A DNA stretch of 64,000 bases from Ariolimax columbianus (Eukaryota; Mollusca; Gastropoda; Stylommatophora; Arionidae): NCBI GenBank assembly GCA_036924085.1, contig JAVGWX010000006.1, forward strand, positions 41,631,746 through 41,695,745. Reading direction: 5' to 3'. Both the position numbers and the translations under genes were made by a program. Numbering within the stretch: position 1 is the first letter of the stretch; every line of letters starts with the position of its first letter. The notes under the pieces were generated by a model. That model saw nothing but the letters and a program-made list of their open reading frames with translations. It was not told the DNA's origin and did not search any database. Below, in pieces: positions 8,845-18,774 of the stretch.

Positions 8845-10275
8845 ACAACTGTAGGGGATGGGAGGGGATGAGGCGGAAGCATGTGTTAGTGTTGGGAGGG
8901 GATGGGTGGGATGTGTTAGTGTTGGGAGGGGATAGGGGGGATGTGTTAGTGTTGGGAGGGGACAGGGGGGATGTGTTAGTGTTGGGAGGGGATGGGTGTT
9001 ATGTGTTAGTGTTGGGAGGGGATAGGGGGGATGTGTTAGTATTGGGAGGGGATGGGGGAGGGGGGGCATGTGTTAGTGTTGGGAGGAGATAGGGGGATGT
9101 GTTAGTGTTGGGAGGGGATGGGTGGGATGTGTTAGTGTTGGGAGGGGATAGGGGGGATGTGTTAGTGTTGGGAGGGGATGGGTGTTATGTGTTGGTGTTG
9201 GGAGGGGATAGGGGGGATGTGTTAGTGTTGGGAGGGGATAGGGGAGGGGGGCATGTGTTAGTGTTGGGAGGGGATAGGGGGATGTGTTAGTGTTGGGAGG
9301 GGATAGGGGGGATGTGTTAGTGTTGGGAGGGGATATGGGGGATGTGTTAGTGTTGGGAGGGGATAAAGGGGATGTGTTAGTGTTGGGAGGGGATAGGGGG
9401 GATGTGTTAGTGTTGGGAGGGGATGAGGGGAGGGGGGGCATGTGTTAGTGTTGGGAGGGGATAGGGGGATGTGTTAGTGTTGGGAGGGGATAGGGGGGAT
9501 GTGTTAGTGTTGGGAGGGGATAGGGGGGATGTGTTAGTGTTGGGAGGGGATGAGTGGAGGGGGGCATGTGTTAGTGTTGGGAGGGGATGAGGCGAGGGAG
9601 GGGGGCATGTGTTAGTGTTGGGAGGGGATAGGGGGGATGTGTTAGTGTTCGGAGGGGATGAGGGGAAGGGGGGCATATGTTAGTGTTGGGAGGGGATGGG
9701 GGGATGTGTTAGTGTTGGGAGGGGATAGGGGGGATGTGTTAGTGTTGGGAGGGGATAGGGGGGATGTGTTAGTATTGGGAGGGGATGAGGGGAGGGGGGC
9801 ATGTGTTAGTGTTGGGAGGGGAGGAGGGGAGGGGGGCATGTGTTAGTGTTGGGAGGGGATGAGGGGAGGGGGGGCATGTGTTAGTGTTGGGAGGGGATGG
9901 GTGGGATGTGTTAGAGTTTGGAGGGGATGGGTGGGATGTGTTAGTGTTGGGAGGGGATGGGGGAGGGCATGTGTTAGTGTTGGGAGGGGATGGGGGAGGG
10001 CATGTGTTAGTGTTGGGAGGGGATGGGGGGGATGAGAGAGGATGGGAGAGGATGGGGTTATGTGTTAGTGGTGAGAGGGGGGGCATGTGTTAGTGTTGGG
10101 AGGGGATAGGGGGATGGGGTGAGGGCATGTGTTAGTGTTGGGAGGGGATGGGGGAGCATGTGTTAGTGTTTGGAGGGGATGGGGGGCATGTGTTAGTGTT
10201 GGGAGGGGATGGGTGGGATGTGTTAGTGTTGGGAGGGGATAGGGGGGGGGGCAGACATGTGTTAGTGTTAAGAGA
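8845..10275. repeat. G-rich ~30-bp minisatellite, ~45 copies
   Basis: Units of about 28-37 bp carry GTGTTAGTGTTGGGAGGGG followed by a variable purine-rich linker (ATAGGGGGGAT, ATGGGTGGGAT, ATGAGGGGAGGGGGGC). The plus strand is extremely G-rich. Several units have four runs of three or more G within a short span, the usual G-quadruplex pattern. Linker variants are interspersed rather than blocked. Long frames here (Pro/Leu/Thr repeats on the minus strand, Gly/Val repeats on the plus strand) are repeat artefacts. Bases 10276-10384 are unassigned. Confidence 0.95.
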
Positions 10276-10384
10276 AACAGACAAATATTAGAACATTGGA
10301 GTAAGTTCAGTCAAAGAAAAGAACGAACTGACTTCACCTAACCAACTCAAACACGCCCATGAGAGACAAATCTAAGGATGAAGC

Positions 10385-10500
10385 CGACAACTGATCTCGT
10401 TATTTTCTCCTTTTTCTTCATTTATCCTCAGATCGAGGTCCTAGTTTCTCTTACTAAGGACACAGTTGTCTGTAACGCCGTCTTTATTTCCGCACAGATT
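10385..10500 (-). mobile_element. J3 Jockey-like LINE 3'-end remnant
   Basis: The plus-strand string CCTCAGATCGAGGTCCTAGT followed by TTCTCTTACTAAGG closely matches CCTCAAATCAAGGTCCCGGT and TTCTCTTACAAAGG at 54764-54800, which codes on the minus strand for the C-terminal FVRETGTLI of the J3 element. About 100 bp of the same 3' end survive here. Confidence 0.6.
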
Positions 10501-10915
10501 GTATCTCTCTTTTCCTCCTCTTTCTCCTTTTCCACTTCCTCTTTCTCATCATCCTATTCTTTTTCATTTGACTCATCCTTCTCCTCTTCCTTCTCCTTTT
10601 CTTCCTCGCTCTCTTCATTTTTATTTTCCATTTTTTTCCTCCTCTTCCCCTTCATCCTCCTCTCCCTCTTTCTCTCCATCCTCCTCTACCTCCTCCTCTT
10701 CCTTATTTTCCTCACAACCTTTCTCGTCATCCTACTCTAAATTGTTCTCTTTCTTTTCATCCTCCTCCCCCGTTCCTCTTCTTCCTCCTTCTCTACCTCC
10801 TCTTCCAATTCCTCATATTCCTTCTCCTCGTCATCATCCTTCATTTTCCTTCTTCTCTTCCTCGTTCCCATCCCCTTCCTTCTCCTCCTCTACTTCTTAT
10901 TCTTCTCCGACGTTG
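10500..10915. repeat. Polypyrimidine (TTC/TCC-rich) tract
   Basis: About 400 bp consist almost only of C and T on the plus strand (purine on the minus strand), with irregular CTT, CCT and TTTTC units and few breaks. Ser/Phe/Pro-rich frames in it are composition artefacts. Similar tracts of opposite sign lie at 47553-47722, 48540-48640, 49300-49862, 50905-51098, 51828-52320 and 53645-53880. Bases 10916-11174 hold no recognised feature. Confidence 0.9.
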
Positions 10916-11174
10916 GAACTGAAAAGGACTGATTCAGCACGTCGTGCCATTCAGCACGTCATTTTTGGAACCTCTTAGCCAGTCTGAACGGGTGCAGTTT
11001 GCTGCTAGGGCAACCGCGTTTAGGAGGAATGATATCTTCATCAGATATGTTTCACTGGCCCTGGCGCTGATTCAGTGCTGCGTCTTCGGTCCATCACTAT
11101 CCCCCTCCCTCCCCCAAATCATCCACCCCCACAACCACCCTTCCTCATTTCCTACAGTTAAAGCCTAATATTTC

Positions 11175-11505
11175 AGTACATGAGATGCAGCAGTCAGATG
11201 ACTGTTAGCTTCAGAATCAGCAAATCAGAGCTGGCACGACCATTCTTCCTCTTCACGGGGTCCTCCAGATAACAGGCCGCAGCAGGGACAGACTGGACAA
11301 GAAGAAGTGATCGAAAGTAGAAGACTAACCCGTTAACCTAAAAATGTCTTGCTCAAGTCGGATGTATCGGACCCAAAGGTGCAAATATCGCAGTCAAGCT
11401 ATAAACTACGATGCAACGTATTACGTTCTCCTGACAACATCCTGCTTCTAACAATGCCCTATTTAGGACTTACTTGCGGAAGTTTAGAACGAAGAAGAAG
11501 AAGAA
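11175..11505 (+). mobile_element. SVG retroposon copy without expanded VNTR
   Basis: The plus strand contains AATCAGCAAATCAG, GGGGTCCTCCAGATAACAGG, GTCGGATGTATCGGACC and AAAGGTGCAAATATCGCAG in the same order as the SVG copies at 2020-2507 (minus), 48235-48640 and 50160-51100. It ends TTTAGAACGAAGAAGAAGAA, the family's (GAA)n tail. No large array sits in it, so it is a useful low-copy reference. Bases 11506-11997 show nothing recognisable. Confidence 0.7.
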
Positions 11506-11997
11506 ATCCTAGTATTTCTCTTGTTTTATAAAATGAGTACATTGATCTGTCATATATTCATCTTTGGTTAGTTGATAGCAATAAAATGAAAACGACAACG
11601 AAGAAGCAAATAAATATACAAGTTGAAGAATCACAAGACATCGTATCTTTATTTTAAAACAAAGAATATTGTGGCCTGATCGGCTTTTTAGAAATTAAAA
11701 AAAGAATGCTGGCATCAATGTCAGCGCCATCTTGTGCAATGGTTACATTTGGCGATGCGTGATGACAGTCAGGGCCCTAATCTAGCAGGAAGGTCGGTCA
11801 GGCATAAATATTTTTTATAGAGGCAGTATACAAATACGCAGACATTGAGAGAGGAGGGAGAGAGGGAGTTTACATAAACACAATTTTTATGGAAGGTCAT
11901 TACATTATTTGAGAGTATTGGGAATACATAAATAATAAGGGTAATAGAGAGGCTGCACGCAAGGGCATAATGGGGGAGGAAAAAGTAGAGATGGGGT

Positions 11998-12050
11998 TAA
12001 ATATATACAGAGTATATATATATATATATATATATATATAGCGAATGAGG

Positions 12051-12087
<37 letters not shown>

Positions 12088-12250
12088 TCATGGAGGGGGT
12101 ATATACACACAGTTTTAGAAAAAATGTCTGCAATGTCACGAGGCATGTCATGCTGACGATTACAGTACTCATGGATGGATAGAGAACGTGGATAGCGGGT
12201 GATTAAGGGCGGGAATATAAACAATTACTGGCTAACTAGAGTGAGAGACA

Positions 12251-12284
<34 letters not shown>

Positions 12285-12376
12285 TAGAAAGAATTCATAC
12301 ATTATTTGCGATACTGGAGGACATGATTGTCGAAAGGACTTTGGTGAAAATGACAGAAAGATTCAGACGTTAATGG

Positions 12377-12431
<55 letters not shown>

Positions 12432-12655
12432 AAGAGAGAAAGGTAGATAGTCTTTATAGAGGGAACTCCAACAAGATTTATTTGGAGCAGGTATTGCCAT
12501 TTTAGATGACAGGATTGTCGAAAGGCTGAGGTGAAAATGACAGAAAAATGGAGACGTGAAAGAAAAGAGAGGGAGAGAAAGAGAGGGGGAGGAGAGAGAG
12601 TGAGAGAAAGAGAGAGAGAGAAAGGGAGAGAGAGAGAAAGGGAGAGAGCGCGAAA
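11998..12655. repeat. (TA)n and (GA)n microsatellites with a ~190-bp duplicated unit
   Basis: (TA)n at 12014-12040 and (GA)n runs at 12055-12088, 12252-12282, 12382-12440 and 12565-12650. The stretches before the last two GA runs share GATTGTCGAAAGG and GGTGAAAATGACAGAAA about 190 bp apart, so this part is a two-copy compound repeat. Confidence 0.85.
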
Positions 12656-12675
12656 GCAAGCATGATTTTGGATAT

Positions 12676-12706
12676 TTAGATATATAGATAGATAGATAAA
12701 TAGTTG

Positions 12707-12746
<40 letters not shown>

Positions 12747-12796
12747 TACAGATAGATATACAGATAGATAGATAGATAAATAGATAGATAGATAGG

Positions 12797-12891
<95 letters not shown>

Positions 12892-12894
12892 ATA
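12676..12894. repeat. (GATA)n microsatellite
   Basis: Roughly 220 bp of GATA repeats with occasional GATAAATA and GATATACA interruptions. It ends directly against the LINE fragment at 12896. Confidence 0.98.
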
Positions 12895-12895
12895 G

Positions 12896-13605
12896 ATGCA
12901 CCGCTATAGCATGGAGATAAATCCAGAGAAAATAGAGCTGATGACTAATGTCCCAGAAGGGCTTACATCTGTGATAAAAGCAAATGGTCAGGAACTCAAA
13001 GTTGTACACCGGTTCAAGTATCTGGGATCACTGATCAGTGACGAGGGCTCGCAGTCTGAGATAATTGACAACAGCGGCAGTTACACGTTTGAAACCTATA
13101 TGACAGGATAAGCGGCTTACCCTCAGCATAAAAGTTATACTAAAGCGCTAATTGGTGCTCTCAATATTGTTGTATACCTGTGAGACTTGTACCATTACTG
13201 CGGATATCCAGTGCAGAATACATGCAATGGAAATGAGGGTCTTCAGAAGACTCTTAAATGTTACATATAAGGATCGTGTCACAAACGTAGAAATTCGACG
13301 GAGAGCGGAATACACATTTGGGCCTTTTGATTATCTTTTCACGGCTATCAAAAAGCGAAAGATGGCTTGGTATGGGCACGTTACGAGGTCCAGCAGAATT
13401 ACAAATTCGATACTTCATGGATCTGTACCGTGAAAGCGAGGACGGTGTCGTCCAAGGAAGAGATGAGCAGACAACATCCCTGAGGGGTCAAACCTTCGAC
13501 CCGGTGAGGCACGACTGGCGGCAGCTGACAGAGAGAGATGGCGTGGAATTGTGGGAGTGTCTTCTAGTGTGCGCCAACGAACTGATGATTTGCGGGATAA
13601 ACTGA
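12896..13605 (+). pseudogene. LINE reverse-transcriptase C-terminal half (RTE/CR1-like)
   Basis: Three adjacent frames cover the 3' half of a LINE protein. 12896-13111 reads RYSMEINPEKIELMTN and FKYLGSLISDEG, the segment just after the YADD box. 13152-13433 reads LLYTCETCTIT, RIHAMEMRVFRRLLNVTYKD and MAWYGHVTRSS. 13318-13605 gives a shifted C-terminus. A deletion near 13080-13140 removes the stretch between SDEG and the LLYxCE motif. The 5' part and the catalytic Asp pair are missing; the 5' break abuts the (GATA)n tract. The same type is found at 14865-15480 (minus). Confidence 0.85.
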
Positions 13606-13654
13606 ACTGAATGGTGAATTACGGCTTATGAATCAGCAATTTACTTTATATTGG

Positions 13655-13957
13655 TTGTTGTTGTTGTTGTTGTTGTTGTTTCAAATGCCGACAATGAGAA
13701 GGTTTACTTTTTTGTGCGCCTTGAAAACTAAGTTATATGGCGGGTTGCATTAGCTTTCCTCACATTCTGGGTGTGCTGATGAAGGTGAACTGGGGTCCTC
13801 TAGGCAGTTGTGCTATATTTGGTTTCATGTGCGTGTTGGTCACTAGTATGGGGATCACCTCGATCCCTATCTCTATTAGCCATTTTGCCATAAAAAAACA
13901 GTCAGTTTCCAGAAAGGGAAACGAGGAAGCCAAGGTGATGGTCTTCGCCGGTATCTT
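13655..13957 (-). mobile_element. Family D retroposon body with (AAC)n tail
   Basis: On the minus strand a body with CTGGAAACTGACTG, ATCCCCATACTAGTGACC, AACCAAATATAGCACAAC and TTCATCAGCACACCCAG ends in an (AAC)n tail, seen as TTG repeats at 13657-13680. The same body and tail occur at 25140-25375, 27275-27570, 37310-37555 and, interrupted, 56131-56960. Upstream in element orientation it joins directly to the 37-bp array at 13958-14790. No coding frame is convincing. Confidence 0.75.
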
Positions 13958-14790
13958 TTGCCTGACCCTGTCTAACATGTCCGATCAGTATATTTTGTCT
14001 GACCCTGACCTGACTAACATGTCGGATCAGTACATTTTGTCTGACCCTGACTAACATGTCTGATCAGTACATTTTGCCTGACCCTGACTAACATGTCTGA
14101 TCAGTATATGTTGAATGACCCTGACTAACATGTCTGATCAGTATATTTTGTCTGACGCTGACTAACATGTCTGATCAGCATATTTTGTCTGACGCTGACT
14201 AACATGTCTGATCAGCATATTTTGTCTGACGCTGACTAACATGTCTGATCAGTATATTTTGTCTGACCCTGACTAACATGTCTGATTAGTATATTTTGTC
14301 TGAACCTGACTAACATGTCTGATCAGTATATTTTGTCTGACCCTGACTAACATGTCTGATTAGTATATTTTGTCTGACCCTGACTAACATGTCTGATTAG
14401 TATATTTTGTCTGACCCTGACTAACATGTCTGATCAGTATATTTTGTCTGACCCTGACTAACATGTCTGATCAGTATATTTTGTCTGACCTTCACTAACA
14501 TGTCTGATCAGCATATTTTGTCTGACCCTGACTAACATGTCTGATCAGAATATTTTGTCTGACCCTGACTAGCATGTCTGATCAGTATATTTTGTCTGAC
14601 CCTGACTAAAATGACTGATTAGTATATTTTGTCTGACCCTGACTAACTTGTCTGATCAGTACATTTTGTCTGACCCTGACTAACATGTCTGATCAATATA
14701 TTTATCTGACCCTAACTAACATGTCTGATCTATATATTTTGTCTGACCCTGACTAACATGTCTGATCAGTATATTTTGCCTGACCAGATG
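13958..14790. repeat. 37-bp minisatellite, ~22 copies
   Basis: Units read ATGTCTGATCAGTATATTTT then GTCTGACCCTGACTAAC, period 37 bp. Most units contain the palindrome TGATCA, with substitutions to TGATTA in several. The array sits against the family D body. Two diverged units recur at 15577-15645, and related arrays are at 33440-34055 (46 bp) and 55926-56130 (37 bp, opposite orientation, also next to a family D body). Confidence 0.95.
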
Positions 14791-14864
14791 TTAATCTTCT
14801 TTGCCAGTTTCTAATGGTGAATCCCGGCTTGTGAAACAGTAACTAACCTAACTTTAAGATGGCA

Positions 14865-15480
14865 TGTATTAATTCATCATCATCAGTCCCATAACCTAGA
14901 AGGTCGTTGAGGCACCGTTAATGCAGTTTGTCGAAACAGTTCAATGTCATGCGTCTCGATTTTTTGCCAGGGTATTAGTTTCAGCTATAGACCTTCCCGT
15001 CCACTTTTTAAAATAGTCCTTGCATCTCTTTTTGGTCTCCCTCTCCCACGCTTCCCAGGCACAGTGCCTTGCAGGACGGTCTTGCTCAGCCTCACCGATC
15101 GTTATATATGTCCATGCCTTGTCAATTTTCGTGTTTTTACTAGTCAGTAAGTTTTTATACTGGCCTAACTCCTTCCTAACAATTTAGAGAACACTCTCGT
15201 TTGTAACACAATCCAAATATGAAATGCCAAGAATTCTTTGCAAGCATTTAATTTCCACTACGCACATTTTACGTTCTAGGGCAGCGTCAGAGTCTCACAC
15301 GCGTGGAGGTACACCGAAGTGACCATTGTATACATTAAAGTCAAGCTCTATTTAAGGCTAATGTTCTTGTATTTTCAGATTATTCGCTGTCTGGTCAGGG
15401 CGACCAATGACATCGCTGTTCTTGACTGGATCTCCGCTCTAGGCCCCTCCGAATTTATTTCTGCTTCCAGATATTTGAAA
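14865..15480 (-). pseudogene. LINE C-terminal region (RTE/CR1-like), tail (ATG)n
   Basis: The minus strand decodes to EIKCLQRILGISYLDCVTNE (15260-15200), then TVLQGTVPGKRGRGRPK (15080-15030), then a C-terminal TNCINGASTTF-type end. It stops at a short run seen as CATCATCATC near 14876. These are consecutive C-terminal landmarks of the LINE type also found at 12896-13605. Frames are broken repeatedly. Bases 15481-15576 are unassigned. Confidence 0.8.
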
Positions 15481-15576
15481 CCGCGTAAAACTTTCTGAAG
15501 GTTAATTACCCAAACCCCAAGTAAAAAAGACTACGTTTCCAGGGATGACTACGTGGAAGTGGAGGTAAGGGTCTTG

Positions 15577-15645
15577 ACCAGTATATTTTGCCTGACCCTG
15601 ACATGTGTGATCATTATATATTGCTTGACCAAACGTTCATCTTCC
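15577..15645. repeat. Two diverged units of the 37-bp repeat
   Basis: GACCAGTATATTTTGCCTGA and GATCATTATATATTGCTTGA match the 37-bp units of the array at 13958-14790. The following GACCAAACGTTCATCTTCCT resembles the right flank of that array (GACCAGATGTTAATCTTCTT). This looks like a second decayed copy of the same element end. Confidence 0.75.
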
Positions 15646-15654
15646 TCCATATGC

Positions 15655-16930
15655 AATGATCACCAGTCTTTTTAATGGCATGTCCTGCCAATGGTGAACA
15701 AGTCTTTTTAATGGAAGGTCCTATCAATGACCAGCTAGTCTTTTTAATGGAAGGTCCTATCAATGACCAGCTAGTTTATTTGATGGCATGTCCTGTGAAT
15801 TACACAACTCTACCAGTCTTTTCAATGGCATGTCCTGTCAATGACCAACCAGTCATTTTAATGCCATGTCCTGTCAATGACTAACCAGTATTTTTAATCG
15901 CATGTCCTGTCAATGACCAACCAGTATTTTTAATCGCATGTCCTGTCAATGACAAAACAGTCTTTTTTAATGGCATGGTCTGTCAATGACCAACCAGTAT
16001 TTTCAATGTCTTGTCCTGTCAATGACCAACCAGTCCTTTTAATGTCATGTCCTGCAAATGACCAACCAGTATTTTTAATGTCATGTCCTGCCAATGACCA
16101 ACCAGTCTTTTTTATGGTACGTCTTTTTAATTACAAATTTGTCTGTTTTTTATGAAATGTCAAATGTCCTTTACTTCACCACTACTAATTGTTGTTCATA
16201 TCGATTTGTAACTATCCACGCAAAGCTTTACTTGTCAACTGCCAATCCATGTCTAACTTAATTTTTCTCATGGTATGTCCTATCAATGGCCAACCTATCT
16301 TTTTATTGTTATGTCCTTCTCATCCAAAATGTCACGATCCTAATGGCATGTCCTATTCCCGCCTAGCTTCCGTTTTATATTGGTATACCAAATCCATGTC
16401 CAGCTTCCATTTCGTAATGATATGTCCTTTTCATATCCAGCATCATTCAACAAATTGAAGATAGGGTGTACCGACGAATGCCCGTGCGGTACTGGTAAAA
16501 TGACCACTGAACATCTGCTGCAGAACTGCCCGACATACGAGGAACAGAGAGAGCAGATGTGGCCATTACCAGTGGAACTGCAAGACAAGCTCTATGGCAG
16601 TGGCGAGAGCCTCAGGATGACCGCCGCTTTTTTCGAAAAAATAATGGTTACTGTCTGACTGTGTACGCAGAAGAAGAAGATATCCAGCATCACTTTCCTA
16701 ATGATATGCCTTATCATATCCAGCTTCCTTTTCCTAAAGCGATTCCCTATCCATATCCACCTTCCCTGTCCTAATGGTATGCCATATCCATCCCTAACTT
16801 CACTTTCTCTATGGTACATCACACCCATATAATTTTCGTGTAACGATATGTCATATCGCTCTTTAACATTTCTTAATGACCACTCCTAACTTTCTCTAAT
16901 GATAAGTCCTATCACTCATTAACATTTTCT
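15655..16930. repeat. 36-bp minisatellite, decaying outward, split by a LINE insertion
   Basis: From 15655 to about 16130 there are ~13 units of 36 bp on the pattern AATGACCAACCAGTCTTTTT then AATGGCATGTCCTGTC. From there to 16432, and again from 16693 to about 16930, the units degrade (TATGTCCTATC, ATATCCAGCTTCC). The array was a single block before the LINE fragment at 16446-16679 inserted. Bases 16931-17363 show nothing further. Confidence 0.85.
16446..16679 (+). mobile_element. J1 Jockey-like LINE, 5'-truncated copy with perfect 13-bp TSD
   Basis: The 234-bp insertion is flanked by ATATCCAGCATCA at 16433-16445 and 16680-16692, a perfect 13-bp target-site duplication. It encodes the C-terminus of a Jockey-like pol: FNKLKIGCTDECPCGTGKM, TEHLLQNCPTYEEQ, MTAAFFEKIM. 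It ends GTGTACGC(AGA)n. The same C-terminus (DECTCGTGKMTAEHLLQNC) is present in the long J1 copy at 59291-62345. This proves target-primed insertion and shows that (GAA)n is the real 3' end of the family. Confidence 0.95.
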
Positions 16931-17363
16931 AATGTTATGTGCAGACTATTCATAACTTTACCTTATGTCGGCATCTACCCAGCATGCATGTCTTATATAC
17001 AACGTTCTACTACCATCACATTTCTAGCTTCAGAATCACACTGTCAAATACATGGCACTCACAACAGAAAACTTAAATGGCACTTAGAAATTGTTTTCAA
17101 TTTCAGTTACAGCTCATTTTCGAAATAAGTGATAAAAGACGTTTCAACAAGTAATAGATAACCACGTCGAGAGACAGCAATTTAACCGCCCACAAGAAAC
17201 ATTACAGAGGTATATTTGTAAAACCATTAGTGTGCTTGAGATATATCATCTAGTGTTACCTTGACCAGACGCAAGAACGCAGATTAGAAAACATTGTTGT
17301 TCATAAACACATAATAACACCTGATAGAGAACAAACAACGGGACTAATATAATGTTCTTTAAA

Positions 17364-17500
17364 TGGGTGAACATGAGCTCGAGTGGGAAAGTGGTTGCAG
17401 TGCTAGCTTGTTTAACAACTGGGGCTGGTTCGAGTCCTGGTCTTGGAACATTCTCGTTAAAGTTAAAGGCATTAACATAACGTTATGTTACGCAGCATCT
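17364..17500 (+). mobile_element. SINE B, tRNA-derived head
   Basis: GAGTGGGAAAGTGG resembles a pol III box A and GGTTCGAGTCC, 41 bp further on, is a textbook box B. The intervening sequence does not fold as a clean tRNA, so this is a tRNA-derived SINE head rather than a tRNA gene. The 3' limit is uncertain. Bases 17501-17819 are unassigned. Confidence 0.6.
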
Positions 17501-17819
17501 AATATGTTAACTCAAACAAAGAATAGCAGAAACAGGTAAATGTTACATTGAAAATAAACTTACATTAGCACATTTAGAATCCATATTTTCAAGAACAATT
17601 CACTTATACTCTCCGGTATATTACACAACCCTACGAGGTACTTGTCTTCCTGCACAAAGCCTGGCTTCTACATTGTAGCTGGCGTCTAGATCCTAGACAC
17701 ATGAATAAGCTGTATTTCTAGAGCGTGTGGTCGAACGACTATGCCACTTGTTTCTTTAACAAGATCTTGGTTATGCCTAGGTTGGGGATTTTTTTCCTAG
17801 CAAAATATAAGAAAAAAAC

Positions 17820-17945
17820 AGTCCAAGGGCTGCATGAAGATATTTGTAATGGCCAGAGAATGCATGAACAATATTTTGATTGTCCAAGGGCCACATGAAG
17901 ATATTTTAGATGGTCCAAGGACCATATGAAGATAGTTTTTGGAGA
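17820..17945. repeat. ~30-bp tandem repeat, 4 diverged copies
   Basis: GTCCAAGGGCTGCATGAAGA at 17821 recurs with substitutions near 17851, 17881 and 17911. The units are diverged, so the array is old. Bases 17946-18774 hold no recognised feature. Confidence 0.8.
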
Positions 17946-18774
17946 GTCCGACTAACGTAGTACTAGAGCACTCGATGTTCGCCACAAATGTACAAGATTC
18001 AACTCCCACAACCGTCACTCTCGTAGATCCAGCTGTAAATGGATAACTGACTACAGTTTGGGAAGGAAAAGGCAGCAAGAAAGAGAACTAGTCACCACAC
18101 CTCACACAAGGTATGCCTTGGCATACTGAAGTATCTAACACCTTCATTGTGGACCAGTGGTCAAGTCTGCTAAAGGACTCCCTTTATCTAGACTTTGTTG
18201 TTACTGTTATCCCGTTTCTGATTTCAACTTTACAATAGGTATCTTGTTTTTGCTCATCAGAATACTCTACAACCTGTCAATGGGTCCTTGCATTTATCGT
18301 CTTGTAGCAACGGAGCATTGAATCTGCTTGATCCTTCAAAGATCCTTCAATGTTTTGTCTATGGGCACTTGGTCCATTAAACAAGAGATCTCCACGTACT
18401 TTAAGTTTGAGACCCACATTCTAGAACCTATCCTTAGTAATTAAAATCCCCAGTTGTCTAACGAGCATGATAGATAGCCCCTGGTACCTGCCATTATTAG
18501 CATCATTCATGACATTGTAGAAACGACAAGGTACATACTACAACCAATAACGGCTCGCTTTTGTTTACACCCAACATGGGCTAATATCGCTTCCGGGATA
18601 TTAGCTGGGAAAGTCAGGGGACTATGAAACGATCACCAAACAACGGGGCTCAATTAAGGATATGAAACAAATGTTTGAGAATCTCTGGTAACCGAGCGAA
18701 ATTTTGAGACAAAAAGTTATTTAAATATCAGAACCCTCGACAAGAATATGAATGTTGATAAAATTCAAGGCTGA

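Noticed and set aside
8658..10093. Several Pro/Leu/Thr- or Gly/Val/Asp-rich frames
   Set aside because: Translations of the G-rich minisatellite on either strand.
13958..14790. CRISPR-like array
   Set aside because: The 37-bp units are contiguous with no unique spacers, there are no cas genes, and the context is eukaryotic. The same holds for the arrays at 15655, 25617, 29428, 33440 and 50235.
17375..17450. tRNA gene
   Set aside because: Box A and box B are present, but acceptor and anticodon stems do not pair well by eye and the sequence continues as a SINE-like tail. The same judgement applies to 22826, 41690, 44090 and 45310.
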